Assembly: GCF_001577835.2 (NCBI RefSeq)
Contig: NC_029518.1
Coordinates: forward strand, 51,988,878-52,052,877
Length of the DNA: 64,000 nucleotides
DNA from: Coturnix japonica
Taxonomy: Eukaryota; Chordata; Aves; Galliformes; Phasianidae
Reading direction: 5' to 3'
Below the pieces are notes generated by a model. It had not been told where the DNA came from. It saw nothing but the letters and a program-made list of their open reading frames with translations, and did no database searches. Each line of letters begins with the position of its first letter. Positions within the stretch are counted from its first letter, which is position 1. The translations under genes and the position numbers were made by a program. Positions 1-12,387 of the stretch are shown piece by piece.

Positions 1-761
1 TCAATGACCTTGGCATTCTTCTTTTCTTCCCTCCTGTATTATTTCCAGGCCTCTGAAAACAACAGTTTGATAGTTACCAACTGTCTTCTCCCTGAGTATG
101 CTATTATATACTGCTGTTATTTTTGTGTTTGTTGTTTTTTTTCCCCTAAGCTTCAATAATACTGAGTTTTGTGCCAAAAAGCCCTCACAAGCAGAAAACT
201 GACAATTGCTCTCCTCGTTTAGCTCCAAAAATAATCTCCTCACACCCAATGTTTTGCTTTTCTTGGAGTATGGCTTATTTAATGCAAGAAGTTATCTGGA
301 GCAAGTAGATTTAAGACTTCACAGCCTTTTGTTAACCATAGTATTCTCTAAAAACCTTATGTCTAAGTACATCTAAGTATTTTTGCTCTTCAGCAGTCCA
401 AAGAAATAACTACAAGAAACTAAGAATTATTTTATCTTCTTGTTTAATTTTTTTTAATTATTTTTGTCCTTGACAGTTCTACTTTGCAATAACTCAGTAA
501 AATTCCTCCAGAGTAATTCATAACCATTCTTCAGCATGAAAAAAAAAAAGTTAATATTTGGATAATTAGGGAATAATCAAAGACTCAATATATGCATGAA
601 GAATGTCATAGTAATGGCTAAAGACTCGGCTAGGTCCTGCAGGCAACCACTCCTTCTGGCTGTGATGTCTGAAAGATACCTGGTCTTCTTTTCCATCCTG
701 GAAAAAAACATTCTTTACTGATTGTCCCACTGCACTACTTAAATACATTTTACTACTTCCA

Positions 762-827
762 CAAAACAAAAACAAAAACAAAAAAAAACAAAAACAAAAA
801 CAAAAAAAAAAAACAAAAAAAAAAACA
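762..827 (+). repeat. A-rich (CAAAAA)n simple repeat
   Basis: Runs of 3-10 A separated by single C over 66 bp. Low-complexity sequence with no recognisable source element attached. Confidence 0.95.
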
Positions 828-1394
828 GGTAAGGGATGTGTTTAAACCTGATGGGTATCATTTTATTTGGCAATCTTCTTATCCCAGCAGCTGAACAACT
901 ACAGCCTGAAAGTTTTACTACTGATTTTTACAGGGCTTTGTAACATATAGATCAGTCAGATAGAATGATGTGCAGCTCTTAATCTGTTCTCTGTATATCT
1001 GTAGACATGTCTAATGTGTGAAGGATTATCTTTTATGTATTTAATGATCTTTCATAGTAAAAAGACTTAACTGCACAAAATAGGTGTTGATTTCCCCATC
1101 TGTTCTTGACCACTGACTTGGCAATATCTTCCTCATTGACATGGAAGGGCTGGACCCAGAGGAGGCATTTCAGGAGGATACAGAGACTATATAAGACATT
1201 TGGTTTGATTAGGGGGCCACATGAAGTACGTGTACTCACCTATTTTTATCAGTACACTCACCCCTTGAGGATGGGAGAAATGGGAAGAAACTGTATCACA
1301 GCAGTGTGACTCTGACATTCTTCCCAGTCTGCAGGCTCTGCAGTGCATCAGATCTTAGTGCCACCACCCTTGCCAACACCTCCAGATTGCAGGG

Positions 1395-1427
<33 letters not shown>
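1395..1427 (+). repeat. Poly(A) tract, 33 bp
   Basis: Uninterrupted A33 followed by an AG-rich stretch. No flanking direct repeat was found that would mark a retroposed tail. Confidence 0.97.
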
Positions 1428-1430
<3 letters not shown>

Positions 1431-3401
1431 AGATAAAGGAGAAAGGATATAAGATGCAAAGACAGACAGGGATGCTCATGCTCTGGGATGCTGCTGCAGA
1501 GCCAGGCCTTGGGCAGCTCATGTTGTCTCCATGTCCATTCCAATGTTCCTTGACTGCGGTCAGGTGAGATATGAAGAGTGTTGGAGCTGGCCTAGAAACA
1601 TTAAGATGGGACACTTGGGACAGCGATGGATCAAAAGGCTGGAGTGAAGGGTGGAGGCAAAGAGAATGACTGTGGCCAGTGCCCAAAAGGCAGGGAAAAA
1701 AACACATTTGTATGGTTTGATGGGTAAGCCCAGAATAACAATAAGAGTAGTATGACCCAGACAAGAAATTGGTGAAAGAAACAGGACCATACTAGCAGTG
1801 CTGTTCTTTAGAATTGGAGTGACCAGAGAAATGAGGTTGGAAGAGCTGAAAAGGGGGGGGGAAAGAGAATATGGATGGCAAAGAAAGGAAAAAAAATGAA
1901 GCTAGGAAGGGTAAAACTTAGTAAAATTGGGGAAAATACAGAAAAAATTGGGCACAGAAAGTTCATGAAAAAATAGGCTTTCAGTACTGATTAAAACAAC
2001 ATCAAGCCTTGTACTTTTGTCATCAGTGAATAATTACAAATTCATAAAAATATGTACTCCCATCTTCTTTTATCTGATGTTCTTTTTAGCTGCACTGAGA
2101 TAACCTTTGAGAAAAGCAGTCATTTCATTATCCTTGAGCTGACTGAGCTCACAGTCCCCTTATAACCAGAGTTGAAAGAGCAGGCTTTGAATAGAATGAA
2201 GGACACAGGAGAGCAATGTCCAAGATAGGGCACGGGCTAAAATGAGCATTCAGAGAAATTCAGTGACTGTCATGACCCAGGTTGTATCCTGCAATGGGCT
2301 TTTGTATTCATCATGCTTTTAATACCCCTGACAGTGTAGGTATTTGGGCTGAGATCTGGGTTTAACTTCTTCAGCTGCAGCAACAAATTCTGGTCCCTAC
2401 TAACCCGATTCACGTTTGAACCAGTAACCCAGAGCTGAGAGGCTGCCTTGCTCATTAAAAATTCCCTGTGCGAGTTTCCTGACCCAGTTCCAAAACCACA
2501 GAGAAAGCTGTTTAAGTTGTTTTTCAGAATTCATGTCATAAAAGATTCAGGCAACATATGGAATATTTATTCGCGTAGGGAATTTAAAATTGCTGCTTTA
2601 TTTTAAAAATAAAGCATCTGATTTCCAATACTGTCCTTATTTTGCAGCTATTCAGCAGTTACTGAAAGAGCAGGTGGAGGAGGAAAGGGGGAAACTGGGA
2701 CAAGGTCTTGAGTGCTACTGCAAAGAACTAATCATTTCAGATCTTGTGCCAAGCTGTTTTAATGAAACATTTGATTTTCTACTTGCCTGTGAAAGTCAGA
2801 AGGCCACAATTATTATTTCAGCTATATTATTCAGTTCTTTCTGTAGAAAGAACCTATCCCATTCTCCACACAGGAGTATTTCAAATTAATCAGAGAACAA
2901 TTTCTCACTTCTTTTCTTATGCAGAATGTCCTTTATTTTATCCAGACCCTCAACACAAGTCACCAGGGACCAGTCCATTGAAGACACATTTTCTGTCCTG
3001 ATTTGTACCAGCTCCAGCTTCACTCCACACTTTAAAAATGAAAATGTACGGAGGCTCACAGCATCCTCAAAGCTATTGCTCTTGGCTTCAGGCTCTATAT
3101 AAGCCCCCTCCTATTGCAACTGTAATGCACATCAAAGTCTTCTAAAGGAAACCGAAGAGAAAAATAGAAAAACAGCAGCATCACTGCAGACAGACCTCAA
3201 GCAGGCTGTCGTCTTGCTCCAGAACATGTGCTATGTCCAGTTACAGGTTCGGACAACGAAATATGTGGGGCATTAGGAGTCATCACATTGGGATTGTATT
3301 GTAGACTTATGGCCATAAGCATCTTCACATTTGATAAGGGAGGGTACCTGGATTCTTCCCTAAAGAGAGAAGTGCTAAACAGCAGAAGAGACACAGACAA
3401 G

Positions 3402-3500
3402 ATCATAGAATCATGGAATATCCCAAACTGGAAGAGACCAATAAAGTTCATGAGGTCCCTCCCTGATGTCCACAGGCAGGTTCAGCTCTGAGGATACAGA
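3402..3500 (-). mobile_element. CR1 LINE 3' fragment
   Basis: The tail reads ATCATAGAATCATGGAATAT followed by an AAACTGGAAGAGACC block, the CR1 3' end in reverse orientation. The part beyond about 3450 is diverged and the 5' boundary is uncertain; it may extend to about 3560. Severely 5'-truncated, as most avian CR1 copies are. Confidence 0.75.
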
Positions 3501-4292
3501 AGCAGTGCTGACCCACAGCCACATCCTCCCCATGTTCTGGCAGCCTCCCCACTCTTCCCCTGTTCTTCTGGTATCGGATGACTCTTTCCACTTATTTAAC
3601 CCTCAATAAGACTGATCTGAAGCCAGAGGGGCGTAAGTTTTATTTCCAAAAATTTTCAGCATGAGAAAAATGTGGGAGCTGTGCAGTGGACCAGAATGCA
3701 TTTGTAAAGCTGATGTCCCACAAACTGATCTGTGGCTCAGATATTCCGAAAATAGACTAACCAAAATCATGTCATAATTAGGATAAACATCTACTGCTGT
3801 ACCATAGGAAAAAAAATCAGCCACATCTACCAATTTTCTCAAACAAAACAAACAGAGCAGTCTAAGCTTGTCATTATAAGCTTGATAAACTGAAACTTAT
3901 CCCAGGTAAAATACTTTGCTGCTGATAAGGGAGCAAACTAATAAAATAGTTAAGAAGAGGTGGTATATTTAATTCAGAACAGAGTTCAATTATGAAAAAC
4001 TAACTTCTTATCTGCTGATAATATGATGAGATTGAGTGCAAAACCTTACAGGGGTTGTTGTAATAGACTCTGCAGGGTGTTCGATGTGACAAAGCATAGC
4101 ATTCAGATTAAGATGCAGGGTGGATTAAAAACTGGTTGGTAGGTCTCAAAACGTAATGCGGATTTCTGTTTTAATGGTTGCATTTCTGCTGATTCCCACA
4201 GAGATCAATTTGAAGTACTATGTTGTTTGAAACTGTTCCCTAACACTCTAGAGAAGTCCAATAGTCTGTTAATTAAAATAAAATGATCATAA

Positions 4293-4360
4293 AATCATAG
4301 AATCATAGAATACTCCGAGTTGGAAGGTACCCATAAGGATCACTGAGTCCAGCTCTTAGT
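4293..4360 (-). mobile_element. CR1 LINE 3' end, short fragment
   Basis: AATCATAGAATCATAGAATA is followed by GAGTTGGAAGGTACCCATAA and GGATCACTGAGTCCAGC, the last ~65 bp of a CR1 element on the minus strand. It ends abruptly in AT-rich DNA. Confidence 0.85.
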
Positions 4361-5485
4361 AAAATAAAATAATAAAGTAAAACAAGAAGAGATTAAAACA
4401 TTCTGAGGAAAACAGACCTCTAATACTGAACAGCATGTATCTCAAAGTAGATGAGAAGCAAGTAAAGAGCATTTGAGTATGGCCTATAATGAAGATATAT
4501 GTTTACAAGGACTGCGTACTGGGGAGGAGTGCAGGAGAGTCTGGTGGTCTTGGTGCATCATCTGTTGAATATGATGATGTTGTTTTACAATGATGATGGC
4601 AAAACCACCTGATGTTGCCTTTGCTCTCTTCTGATGATAAAAGTAAAAAGCCAAAGTAAAATGAGTTTGTGTTATGCCTACAGGGAGGCTGCTGCTAAAA
4701 TGTTTGTCAGGTCTGATGCCTGAAAATTCAAGGAGGATGCTGAAATTGTAGAGGATTTAGGAAAAGAAAAATACATTTTGGTGGACTGGAACACGTCTCT
4801 TGAGAAGGTGATCAAGGGTTTTAGCTTATTTTGTTTATTCAAAGTATGTTTGGCAGGGGCTTGTTTCCTTATTAAATATTGGGGACTGCAAATTGATGGT
4901 CAGTATTCAAGATAACAAACAAACTCAAAAGCTGGCAGATATATCAGGCTGGGTATAGGGTATTTTTTCACATGGTTTCACAGTCTCCACAACTGGGGAT
5001 ATCCCTCCATCCTTCAGTTCCATCCCTTGTTTTCTCTGCTCCTCTCCCACTCAGGCAAGCTTAAAATGTTCAGCATGCTTCGGCATCTTTGCCCAGTTAC
5101 AACCAAACATACCATAGTGAGGCAGTGGGAAAATCTCAGAGATATGCCAAATCTTTAAGTGTTCTGACAAGAAGAAATAGGGCAGAGTTGTACGGATTGA
5201 TTTATGCTCTCACACAGAGGAAATCAGCTACAATGATGCTTTATGCCTTGAGTGCAGATGTGGGCTGGCTGGACAGTGCACGCACACAGCCTGGCCAGCC
5301 TATGCCCCATTTGGCCTGGATGAGATTTTTCTGAAGGCCTGAGCAAGTGTATAATAACAAAGGCTGCATTGGAGCAGTCCTGCAGCTTGTGTGTCACAGA
5401 AGATCATCAGAGAAAGCAGTGGCAGCAGCATTTCTGCCTCTCACAGCCTCAACATCCACTTAACACAAAGAAATAAAAGCTTGTG

Positions 5486-5502
5486 AAAAAAAAAAAAAAA
5501 AA
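5486..5502 (+). repeat. Poly(A) tract, 17 bp
   Basis: A17 homopolymer in intergenic DNA. Confidence 0.95.
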
Positions 5503-7204
5503 GTAAATGAAAAAGAAACCATAACCTATAGGATTGTCCAAGGGAAATATCCATGTCAGAGAATAACAAGCACTGTGAATGCCTTGCTCCAGCTCAACAG
5601 GAGCCACTTGAGTCTGGCTGTGCCCTGCCCTCACTGCTCAGAGCTGAGTGAGCAGGGCTACCAGGGAAGCACTAGAGAGGTGTCTCTGGCATTGTCTCTC
5701 CCACAGCCATTTTATCAGGCTGGGTATGCTGTCTGAATAGCACACCAGTGCCTACACACTTTGAGCCCAGCAGAGCCATGGCTTGTTGTGAAAGCTCATT
5801 GGCATACATACAGGCCCCAGAAGATACCTTGCAGAAGACCTGTGGGCACCTGTCCTGCCACTACTGGCTTCTCTTGCACTACCTCTCTGGAAACACCAAA
5901 GGGAAAGGGCTGCTGACTCTGTTCCTGAAGAAACTATGGCTCAAAGTGCAGAATTTCACCTCACAGAAGCCCAGAAAGCATGAAGTAAATGCAGAGACCA
6001 GTTTCTGTGCAAGGAGAGGAAGATATTTACAGAGCTTGTTCCAGGAAGAAAAGAAAAAGCTCTGGGGGTGGTGCGGGAGAGGTCTCAAAGCACTGAATAA
6101 GGTTTTAATAGCGTTATATCTGCCTGAATCAACACAGCCAGCCAACAGTATTGCAGAGTTAAATACCACACTGATTTCCTTCATAACTTTCTCCCTCTGG
6201 CCCTGGCCTTTACTCTTCCATCTCTGCCACCTGCTTTCTGTGTTTCGTGCTTTCTTTTCCTACCCAAGTCTGTTCTGCTTTCCCTGTTGTAAGCCCACAT
6301 GTTCCCCAGAAGAAAATACCAGATGCTCTTTGGAAGTCCAAATGAGGAGTTGTTGGGAAAAAAAAATGAAGCTGAAGCCAAATATTTTGTGACTGCTAAA
6401 AGGCACTAAACCCAGCCCTGGAGACTCACTGCTTTGAAGCTCCAGGGCTCTCTTGTCAAAGCTGTCAGCCAAGGCAAAACTTACATTTGTGAAGGAAAGG
6501 CTGGTGGTCTGTGTGTCACTCGCAGCTGGGATGCTGCCAGTTTCTCTGTGACTTGAATACAGTAGAAGGCGGTGCCCAAGCTTCACTCTGCTTCTCTCTG
6601 GAAGCCAGAAAAAAACTCACATTGTAAGCAGTTATTCTACCTTGTGGAAAGGACTCATCTATGTCCATCTTGGGAGGTGTGTTAGTGAAGGATCAGACCA
6701 GGGCACCAACACTTTGCCTAAGTATGCATCTAATTATCTTAGAGGAGTTAGGAAGATTCCGTCACTGAAGCAATATGACGTCTGCGTTGGGCCTCTGAAG
6801 GGCTTTGGTGAGGGGGCTTCAGTGAGAATTAAGCTATGCAGCATAAAGCATAACTTCTCACTTTGGCAGCATGGGCAAACTTAGTAGCAAATCCTGTCAG
6901 CATTTAAGGATTCAAATCCAGAATCAGGATTTATTATTTAGTTGACAGCACAGACAAAATTAACAGGGATAAAACAGAATTTACAACTGTTACGCTGAAA
7001 CCTGTATCAAACTTGCTTGTTACTGGAAGCTTAAACTACAAATCTGCCAGGTTGTCCTCCCTTTCATCGCAGAGCAAGTGAGTGGTGTTTTTATAGTGGT
7101 GAGATCTAGCATAAGAATAAAGCCTTTTTTGCATTCATCTTCAATCACACTGATGCAAACATGCAGAGGAGTCTGTAAGTGTATTTAAAGTGAAGAGCAA
7201 AGAA

Positions 7205-7400
7205 AACTGCCACGCATGTGTTTTTTTTCTAGACTCCCAGGAGCTGTGAGTCAATCACAGCTGAATATGCATAGAAAGCCCCTGATAACCTTGCTGGAAT
7301 TTCATTACGAGCATTGAGTGAAAACTGCGCATGAGCAGAAGTTCGAGCGCTATAAATAAATCCTTCTAACTGTTTTGATGTTAAACATAACGTCAGTGAA
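7205..7400 (+). promoter_or_regulatory. Promoter- or enhancer-like motif cluster
   Basis: Within about 200 bp there is an AP-1 site TGAGTCA (7247-7253), an octamer-like ATATGCATA (7265-7273), an NRF1-like CTGCGCATGAGCAG (7325-7338), TATAAATA (7351-7358) and a CRE-like ACGTCA (7390-7395). CpG dinucleotides, rare elsewhere here, are concentrated at 7316-7395. The TATA box points to a possible + start near 7,380. The following open frame (7440-7775) has no recognisable product, so a noncoding transcript or an enhancer is as likely as a gene promoter. Confidence 0.25.
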
Positions 7401-8371
7401 AGCAGAACGAGCCTTCCCTCTCTGCCTGGAGGGCTCGCAGTGAGGGTGGTCCCTGAGGTGCGTCATGCATCAGTCCCTGAGAGGTGCCCAGCCCTTTGGG
7501 TGCTGCTCACTGTGTCCCACAGAGCTGCACTGCTGCAGCTCCCCCCAGACTGCTCTGCCCCCTCGCATGGTGGAGGCAGAAGTGCAAAAACATGCAGTGG
7601 CAAAAAGTGCGGTGGCACTAACCCAGCTTATGGCTTTACCAGGGTGGTGGGAGGATGGAAAGCCATGGAAGTAAAAGAGCTGGCACTGCCTGTGTCCTTG
7701 TCCCCTGCTCAGCTGCATGGAGCTGCATTTGAAGGCTGCGTGGTGATTGCACTGAGCTGTAAGCAAATACACTGAGAAATAATCAGCCATCCAGGTTGTT
7801 TGGCTGATTTTCTCGTTTTTGCCTTTCTTTGGTGCTAAGTACCATCCCTAAATAGATTAATGAAGCAGAACCCAGGAAACTCTGCTATTAATTTAGTTGA
7901 AAAATATGCCAGCTTCATAAGCCAGTAATATATTAATTAAATAAGTTATTTGGATAGCAAGCCATGTGGATAAATAGATTTATTACTGAGCTGGAATTTA
8001 GAAGATATGTGAGTCATTATGTTCTGTTCATAGATATTTCTCCTAAATTGTCATGCTTGTGGGGCACATATATATGCTATCATATTTTGCCAGGCCAAGT
8101 CAACACTGGTACCAGCTTGAGGGACATGGCAACAAAATAAGGCCAGTGTCAGACTGAAAGGTGGCTGAGGGAGGGTAAAGACACCTCTTCCAACACTAGC
8201 CCAGCCTTTACTCAGCCTTAAGTTATTTCAGAGAAAACCATTCAGCTAAGCAATGTGAGAGTAGTCATGGAGCTTCCTCATCAAAGCAGTGGCTTGTACT
8301 GGGTCACATACTGTACAGCTTATTGAAATAGGTGTCTGAGCTAAACTGAGAAAGTACTTATCTTTAATATA

Positions 8372-8611
8372 CCAGGGCTGCTCAGAAAGCAATGCCTCCT
8401 ATTTTATTATGTTGGCCCACAGTGTAGAGGTGGGTGTTGGTGATATGGTAGTAGGGACTGAAATTTCCCATGAATATTCCATTAAAGATGTGTAATTGTA
8501 TTGCTTTGTGCAGGAAAAATATGCCCTATGAAATAATGTTATTGTGTTTTTTGTATCTGCTGTAGTTTCATCAGAAATAAATAGGAGGCATTAACTTCAG
8601 AGCAACTGATG
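8372..8611. mobile_element. Galluhop-type mariner MITE with terminal inverted repeats
   Basis: A 240-bp nonautonomous mariner-family element is bounded by TA at 8370-8371 and 8612-8613, the target-site duplication of Tc1/mariner elements. The left end reads GGGCTGCTCAGAAAGCAATG then CCTCCTATTT. The right end, on the opposite strand, reads AGTTGCTCTGAAGTTAATG then CCTCCTATTT, so about 28 bp match as inverted repeats with a few changes. The left interior (GGCCCACAGTGTAGAGGTGG and on) resembles the 5' part of the chicken Galluhop mariner as I remember it. No transposase frame remains, so this is an internally deleted copy. Confidence 0.85.
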
Positions 8612-10610
8612 TATCTGGCTCAGAGTTAATCTTCATTCTTGAAAATGCTATTGAGAGGTTATTTTCAGCTGCTGGCTGAGCAAAGGTAGTGGTGGCTCAA
8701 GGGAGTCACTTGCAGAGCATGGTTTGCAATTGGTAGTGCTGTCAAATGACATTTCCTCCTTTAAATTTGTTCCTTCAACATGCACTATCATATAGACAGC
8801 CAAAAATACTATAAAATCTCAGCCAGTTTTTCTACTCTTTGCTGTTCTTCAGTTCACAAATAAAGAGCAGAAGAGCAGGAAGAGAGGGAATAAAGGAAAT
8901 GAAAGGGGAGATAAAGGACTTTCAAAATGATTCTCTGACCTGCAAGTGAGGGATGAGAAAAGAGTTTTTTTCTCTCATTTATGTAAATTAGCCTGCTGCC
9001 TAGATAGAGATAACTCTGCAATGCAACTCCATTCTTGCTGAGCTTTTCTTTCCTTTAATCCTGCTGACTAGAAACAGTTTATTTTTGTACCGTAAGCATC
9101 ATCTACTTCCACTGAAAAGCTTTAATTTAATTTTTCTAGGCATGACTGTGAGGTGTTCCTGTGACTTTCATTATGAATTGAAAAAAAAAACTAAGTACAG
9201 ACTTTTTCTTTCCCAAATTAAACATGGTGACTAAAGATTTAAGTCCTATGAAATAAGGCAGCACACTTTTGGTTCCCCCGCATCATCTTGAGAGATTCAC
9301 AAATGTGACTATAGTTTTCTGGCTCCATAGAGAGATTATGATGCATAAATCAGGCGCTGAAGTTCATCTGCATTTCATCTGTTGGGAAGGAGGAATGAGA
9401 GAGGAGTGAAACGAATCTCCATGTGGAGATCCATCTGATAACAAAATCAAAGATGAGATGAATTCATAGCAGCAGCAGTTGTGATATGTGGAGTGCAATG
9501 CAGAGTACAAAATACACAAGGCGAGCTCATGAACTAGTGATAATTGGCTTAATTTTACCCAAGGTACTGGAATTATGCTCAGTTTTCTCCACCTGAAAAG
9601 CAGAAAAGCAAAAAGCTTTCATCAAGAAAAGTGTGAAAACATATTTCACAGAGAAATAAATTTTTCTCAGTTGGGAGAGAATTACTGACACAGACTGACA
9701 CATCACAGACACCTAAATAAATCTCTTCAGTATCACTATATGAAGAGATGGAGGAATCATTAAATGGTGATGGAGGGGCCAGAGACTCAACACTGCAGTG
9801 CTGAAAGTAATATTTCATCATGGGACCCACTGCCACAGTTATCCATGCAAACATAAACCCAAACTGGCTGCTTTTCCACTGCTGCTGTTGGTTTGGGAAG
9901 GCTTTGACTGTAACTCACTGATGGCTGGTTTCCCCCCCGCCGCTCTGCTGCTTGCGCATCAGTCTCCCAGCCTCTGCTCCCTCTGGCCATATATTTATCA
10001 ATTTTTAATCTCAAGTGTTTGCTGGAAGTTTCTCAAGCGTCTTTCAAGTTTAGAAGTGTGCCTTTTGTTCTTGTTTTTGTTTTTCCTGCATTCCTCACAC
10101 AAAGTCCCTCCAGCACCGATGCACATTTTAGAGGGTGTAAATTATGCAGTTAATGGCCCAATATCGGTTATGGACATCATAGACTTGTCAGCAGCAACAC
10201 ACATGCCTATTTCTGTAACATTTATTATAAAATATGGATGCTGCTCATGCCATCACAAGGATCTTATATTTTATGCTTGCTGCTGGGCTGTTTTCATGTG
10301 TGGCAGGAGTTCTGGCCTGTTCCTGCACCATGGCAAGGATAGGCCTTGCAGGGCGGCTCAACCTGGCCCCAAATGATGTCCTTTCTTCAGTTTATTTTTA
10401 AACTTCCACATGTAATGGAAGAGAGCTGATATCTTGACTGGAGACATCATGGTAGTTGTAGACATGGCAGCACACTGGTACCTTAATGAGGACTTGGGTT
10501 TCAGTCCCATATCGCTTCTAGAGTGTGATTGTTTTGTTAGAGACCTAATAGTAACTTAGAGACAGGAATGTAATATTTCCCTTTCCTAGATCTCTTTTGG
10601 TGGACATTTT

Positions 10611-10760
10611 AGACCAGTGGTGCCCAAGTATTTTTGTCTGCTCACCTTTATCAGTAATATTTTTTGAGCAAGTACACCCAATATGTTTGTATGTGTTTGC
10701 CTTTAGTTATGTACCAGTGTATTAACATAATATGAACATTATAAAACATCAAAAATAAAT
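10611..10760. mobile_element. Possible hAT (Charlie-like) DNA transposon remnant
   Basis: The segment begins ACCAGTGGTGCCCAAGTATT, which resembles the CAGTGGTTCCCAA-type end of Charlie hAT elements, followed by a CTCACC block and AT-rich sequence. No matching opposite terminus or 8-bp target duplication was found, so it could equally be unique sequence. Confidence 0.28.
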
Positions 10761-12364
10761 TAAAAAGTGGATGAGATGAAGGTGAAAAGACATCCTCTCC
10801 CTTCTCCACTAGAGACCATGGGTGTCTACTTCACACGTGGTTACCTTCTCCTCCCCACCAGAGCAGTTCAGCACTGTACTGTCTCAACTTTGCATGTTGT
10901 CACACTTCTGTTGTTAATCCTGACAACAATACAGCAAATGCCTTTAGAAATCCCCTGCCCTGGGCACCTCTGCTAACAGCTCTAATGCTGCTTGTATCAC
11001 AATCACTTAAGCAGCAGGAGCTGAGATTTTAATTACATTCACAGTATGTTCAGCCTGTACAACACACAGATGTGCAGCTGGGTGTTTCTGTTTTTTTTTG
11101 TTTTTTGGTTTTTTTTTGTACTTGATATACCCATCAGTCCAAACTATTCTAAAAGCACTTAATTCAGAAGAATGAGAAAAACATGAAGGCATGCTCTTCT
11201 GATTTTTTGTTTGACTAATGTTATGACAATAATCTTTGTGCCCCAAAATATCAAGCTCCTTCATTACTCACTTCATCCTGACAAAGGAGATCTGCCCACC
11301 CTACTTCTGAAAATACTTCTCATTTCCTACTGTAATCCTGAAGCCCCCATCTGACATAGTTCAGCTACAGCCTGCAGAGATCTACCCTCCAAATCAACTG
11401 GAAGGCCTAGACTAACACAGCCAGATACCCTCTCCATCTCTGCAGCCCTCAGAGGGAATAATTTTTGTGTCTTCCCAGTACTCCTCAATGGAGTTGGGCT
11501 GGGAACTAGTCCTTACCCTGAGAAGAGGGGAGTCCCCTGGCTCTCAGCAGCACTGGCTTTCTTCTTTAACTCGCAGTGCTCTACATGATGTTATGACGTG
11601 AAATACCAGTTACCAAAAATCATAAAACCATGACATTCAGCAATCCAAATCTTCCATGCTCTCAGATGGAGATATTATTACTCAGGAGCATGAACTAAGA
11701 AGAAGTCTGGTACCGTGCACTTTTCATAGCTGTCCAGGCCCACTAAAATCTAATATCCAACCTGGGATGCTGACTGAAGTCTGCAGCACCTGAGGGGCTA
11801 TGGAGGCAGCTACCTTCAATTGCAGTTCATCTTTTCACTCTTTTCTTAAGAGTAATCTCTGCGTGGATAGACAAGATAATGATTGGTGCAGAAAATCAAT
11901 AGCTTAGAGAACTGAAGACAGTGCTGGAATTTGGAAAAAATTACAGGAACGAAAAAGCAGGCAAGAAAGAGCAGGTATTTTTGTTGTCTCTCTTTCTGGT
12001 CTTCAACGTGTCATTCAGGCCAGGTTAGGACTTCTTTCAACTGGGAATTTGGAAAGCTGCATCCTTGGGAAGCCAGGTTACACCCAGGCAGTGACTAGAA
12101 GGGAAAGACTCACAGTGTTGTCTGTGGGGGACAGAATCCTTCATGTGCTGGAGCAAGGACTCCCTCCCTCCTTAATTACTCCAGTTTAGTCTTAGAACCA
12201 TTTATATGTTTCCCTAACATCAGACAAACTCCTTAAGTCAGTTTCTGTATCAAGATGAAGCTAATGGCTGTTACGGAGCCCATTAGAAAATGACAAGGCC
12301 AGGCAGGACCACTGCTATTGATTTTGAAGTTTAGACAACATGTACTGAAATAATTTTCTGGGAA

Positions 12365-12387
12365 ATATATATATATATATATATATA
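12365..12387. repeat. (AT)n microsatellite
   Basis: About eleven AT units, uninterrupted. Confidence 0.95.

Larger units (their letters stand above)
1..3401. other. Intergenic DNA, no gene recognised
   Basis: Open frames up to 138 codons occur, but the longest reads through the poly(A) tract on the opposite strand and none has a recognisable domain. Contents are the A-rich repeats listed separately and AT-rich unique sequence. Confidence 0.7.
4361..8369. other. Intergenic DNA, no gene recognised
   Basis: The longest open frame (5748-6392, +, 214 codons) has no domain, signal or membrane pattern I recognise and its composition looks random. The only structured part is the motif cluster at 7.2-7.4 kb. 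Confidence 0.65.

Noticed and set aside
5748-6392. 214-codon + strand open frame, the longest in the window
   Set aside because: No recognisable domain, random-looking composition, no splice or promoter context; expected by chance in 64 kb.
9798-10376. 192-codon + strand open frame
   Set aside because: No family resemblance; hydrophobic stretches come from T-rich DNA.
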